Positions 31,763 through 32,397 of a stretch of 32,397 nt of DNA are shown piece by piece. This DNA comes from Alphaproteobacteria bacterium (lineage in GTDB: Bacteria > Pseudomonadota > Alphaproteobacteria > Sphingomonadales > Sphingomonadaceae), in NCBI GenBank assembly GCA_030431435.1, contig JAUIJI010000021.1, forward strand, positions 1-32,397. Reading direction: 5' to 3'. Within the stretch, counting starts at the first letter, position 1, and the number at the start of each line of letters is the position of its first letter. Both the position numbers and the translations under genes were made by a program. Under the pieces are notes generated by a model. That model was not told the origin of the DNA and did not search any database. It saw nothing but the letters and a program-made list of their open reading frames with translations.

Positions 31763-32397
31763 TCATTCCGCGGCCTCACTTCCACTCTTCAAATCGCCCG
31801 GGCTAAAGGCAAAGCTGAGCGATGCCTTTGTTCCGCCCCCGGCCGCATCGGTGAACAGCAGCTCGCCGCCGTGCTCCTCGACAATCTTCTTCACGATCGC
31901 GAGGCCAAGGCCGGTGCCTTTCTCGCGGGTGGTAACGTAAGGTTCCATGATATTCTCATGGCTGCCGGGAAGGCCGATACCGTTGTCAGTCACGGTCACA
32001 CGAAGGTGGCCATTCTCGGCCACCACCTCGACCGCGATCTTGCCGCGATAGTCCTCTCCAGCTTCCCGACGGCGCGCGTCGATAGCCTCGGCTGCGTTTT
32101 TCAGGACGTTCGTCATCGCCTGCCCGAACTGGTGGCGATCGCATTCGACATGCGGAATCTCTCCTGCCGCATCGAAGGAATAGCTGATATCGGGATTGCC
32201 GACTTCCTGCAGGAACAGCGACTGGCGAACGAGATCGACCGCATCCTCCTGCCGGAAGACTGGTTTTGGCAAGCGCGCGAATGAAGAGAACTCATCGACC
32301 ATCTTGCGCAAATCACCCACCTGGCGGATGATCGTGCCGGTCAGTTCGTCAAACAGTTCGGTATCTTTTTCGATCTGCTTGCCATAGCGGCGCTTGA
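31763..32397 (-). CDS. ntrY: NtrY-type sensor histidine kinase (C-terminal part, cut by the window edge)
   Basis: The frame is open to the window end, so only about 210 C-terminal residues are seen. The visible part begins KRRYGKQIEKDTELF, just after where the phosphoacceptor-His box would lie, continues through the second dimerisation helix (TIIRQVGDLRKMVDEFSSFARLPKP), then the ATP-binding domain: N box NVLKNAAEAI, G1 DNGIGLP and G2 GTGLGLAIVKKIVEEHGG. MVDEFSSFARLPKP is characteristic of NtrY. Membrane, HAMP and PAS domains would lie outside the window. It is 19 bases upstream of ntrX and surely co-transcribed. Confidence 0.93.
   Translation of the reverse strand, partial: KRRYGKQIEKDTELFDELTGTIIRQVGDLRKMVDEFSSFARLPKPVFRQEDAVDLVRQSLFLQEVGNPDISYSFDAAGEIPHVECDRHQFGQAMTNVLKNAAEAIDARRREAGEDYRGKIAVEVVAENGHLRVTVTDNGIGLPGSHENIMEPYVTTREKGTGLGLAIVKKIVEEHGGELLFTDAAGGGTKASLSFAFSPGDLKSGSEAAE

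Noticed and set aside
1-32397. Search for CRISPR arrays, insertion sequences, phage genes and toxin-antitoxin pairs
   Set aside because: No regularly spaced repeats, transposase, integrase or phage structural motifs were found; mazG here is the housekeeping pyrophosphohydrolase, not a toxin system member.

Overview
The window is a GC-rich, gene-dense stretch of a bacterial chromosome. Gene content and order point to an alphaproteobacterium of the Sphingomonadales, probably Erythrobacteraceae (inference from protein style; no rRNA is present). Indicators are the minus-strand ntrY-ntrX-hfq-hflX block facing mazG, radA-cvpA linkage, a PHA regulator of the PhaR type, a separate pdhC/lpdA pair, and a two-domain Hfq of a kind I associate with sphingomonads. 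No prophage, insertion sequence, CRISPR array or plasmid gene was seen, and no gene-free stretch exceeds about 300 bases.

Layout. 1-3.5 kb: dnaJ (preceded by a terminator that probably closes an upstream gene) meets a convergent patatin-like phospholipase gene; the two stop codons abut inside a perfect 16-bp palindrome. 3.6-8.7 kb: a tight rightward run radA, cvpA, a NifU/IscU-like scaffold gene, an MHS-family transporter and alr, closed by a good intrinsic terminator that touches the ribosome-binding site of phaR. 8.7-13.3 kb: phaR, an archaeal/eukaryote-type prolyl-tRNA synthetase and RNase R, then a convergent UspA-like gene. 13.9-17.2 kb: pyruvate dehydrogenase E2 (pdhC), an acyl-CoA thioesterase and E3 (lpdA). 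17.2-18.2 kb: a leftward methyltransferase gene and tRNA-Ser(UGA). 18.3-28.3 kb: a secreted protein of unknown function, then a nearly gapless rightward cluster: lytic transglycosylase, RlpA-like lipoprotein, D,D-carboxypeptidase, tmk, holB, metG, tatD, an MBL-fold hydrolase, a small membrane protein and mazG. 28.3-32.4 kb: leftward hflX, hfq, ntrX and the 3' part of ntrY, which runs off the window.

How the genes fit together. The 19-28 kb cluster combines peptidoglycan remodelling with nucleotide supply, clamp loading, tRNA charging and nucleotide-pool cleaning; many junctions are ATGA, GTGA or TGATG overlaps, which suggests translational coupling. The leftward block combines a nitrogen/redox-type two-component system with the RNA chaperone Hfq and the ribosome-associated GTPase HflX.

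The most unusual object is Hfq: one 188-residue chain carries two complete Sm domains exactly 80 residues apart. Both repeats keep the proximal uridine-binding residues, but the second has lost the basic rim and a distal-face lysine, so the expected ring would be a trimer of dissimilar halves. Other points of interest are the apparent lack of an AUG/GUG/UUG start for full-length hflX, an RlpA-like protein without the usual catalytic acidic residues, a large extracytoplasmic insert in the MHS transporter, and several hairpins placed on ribosome-binding sites.
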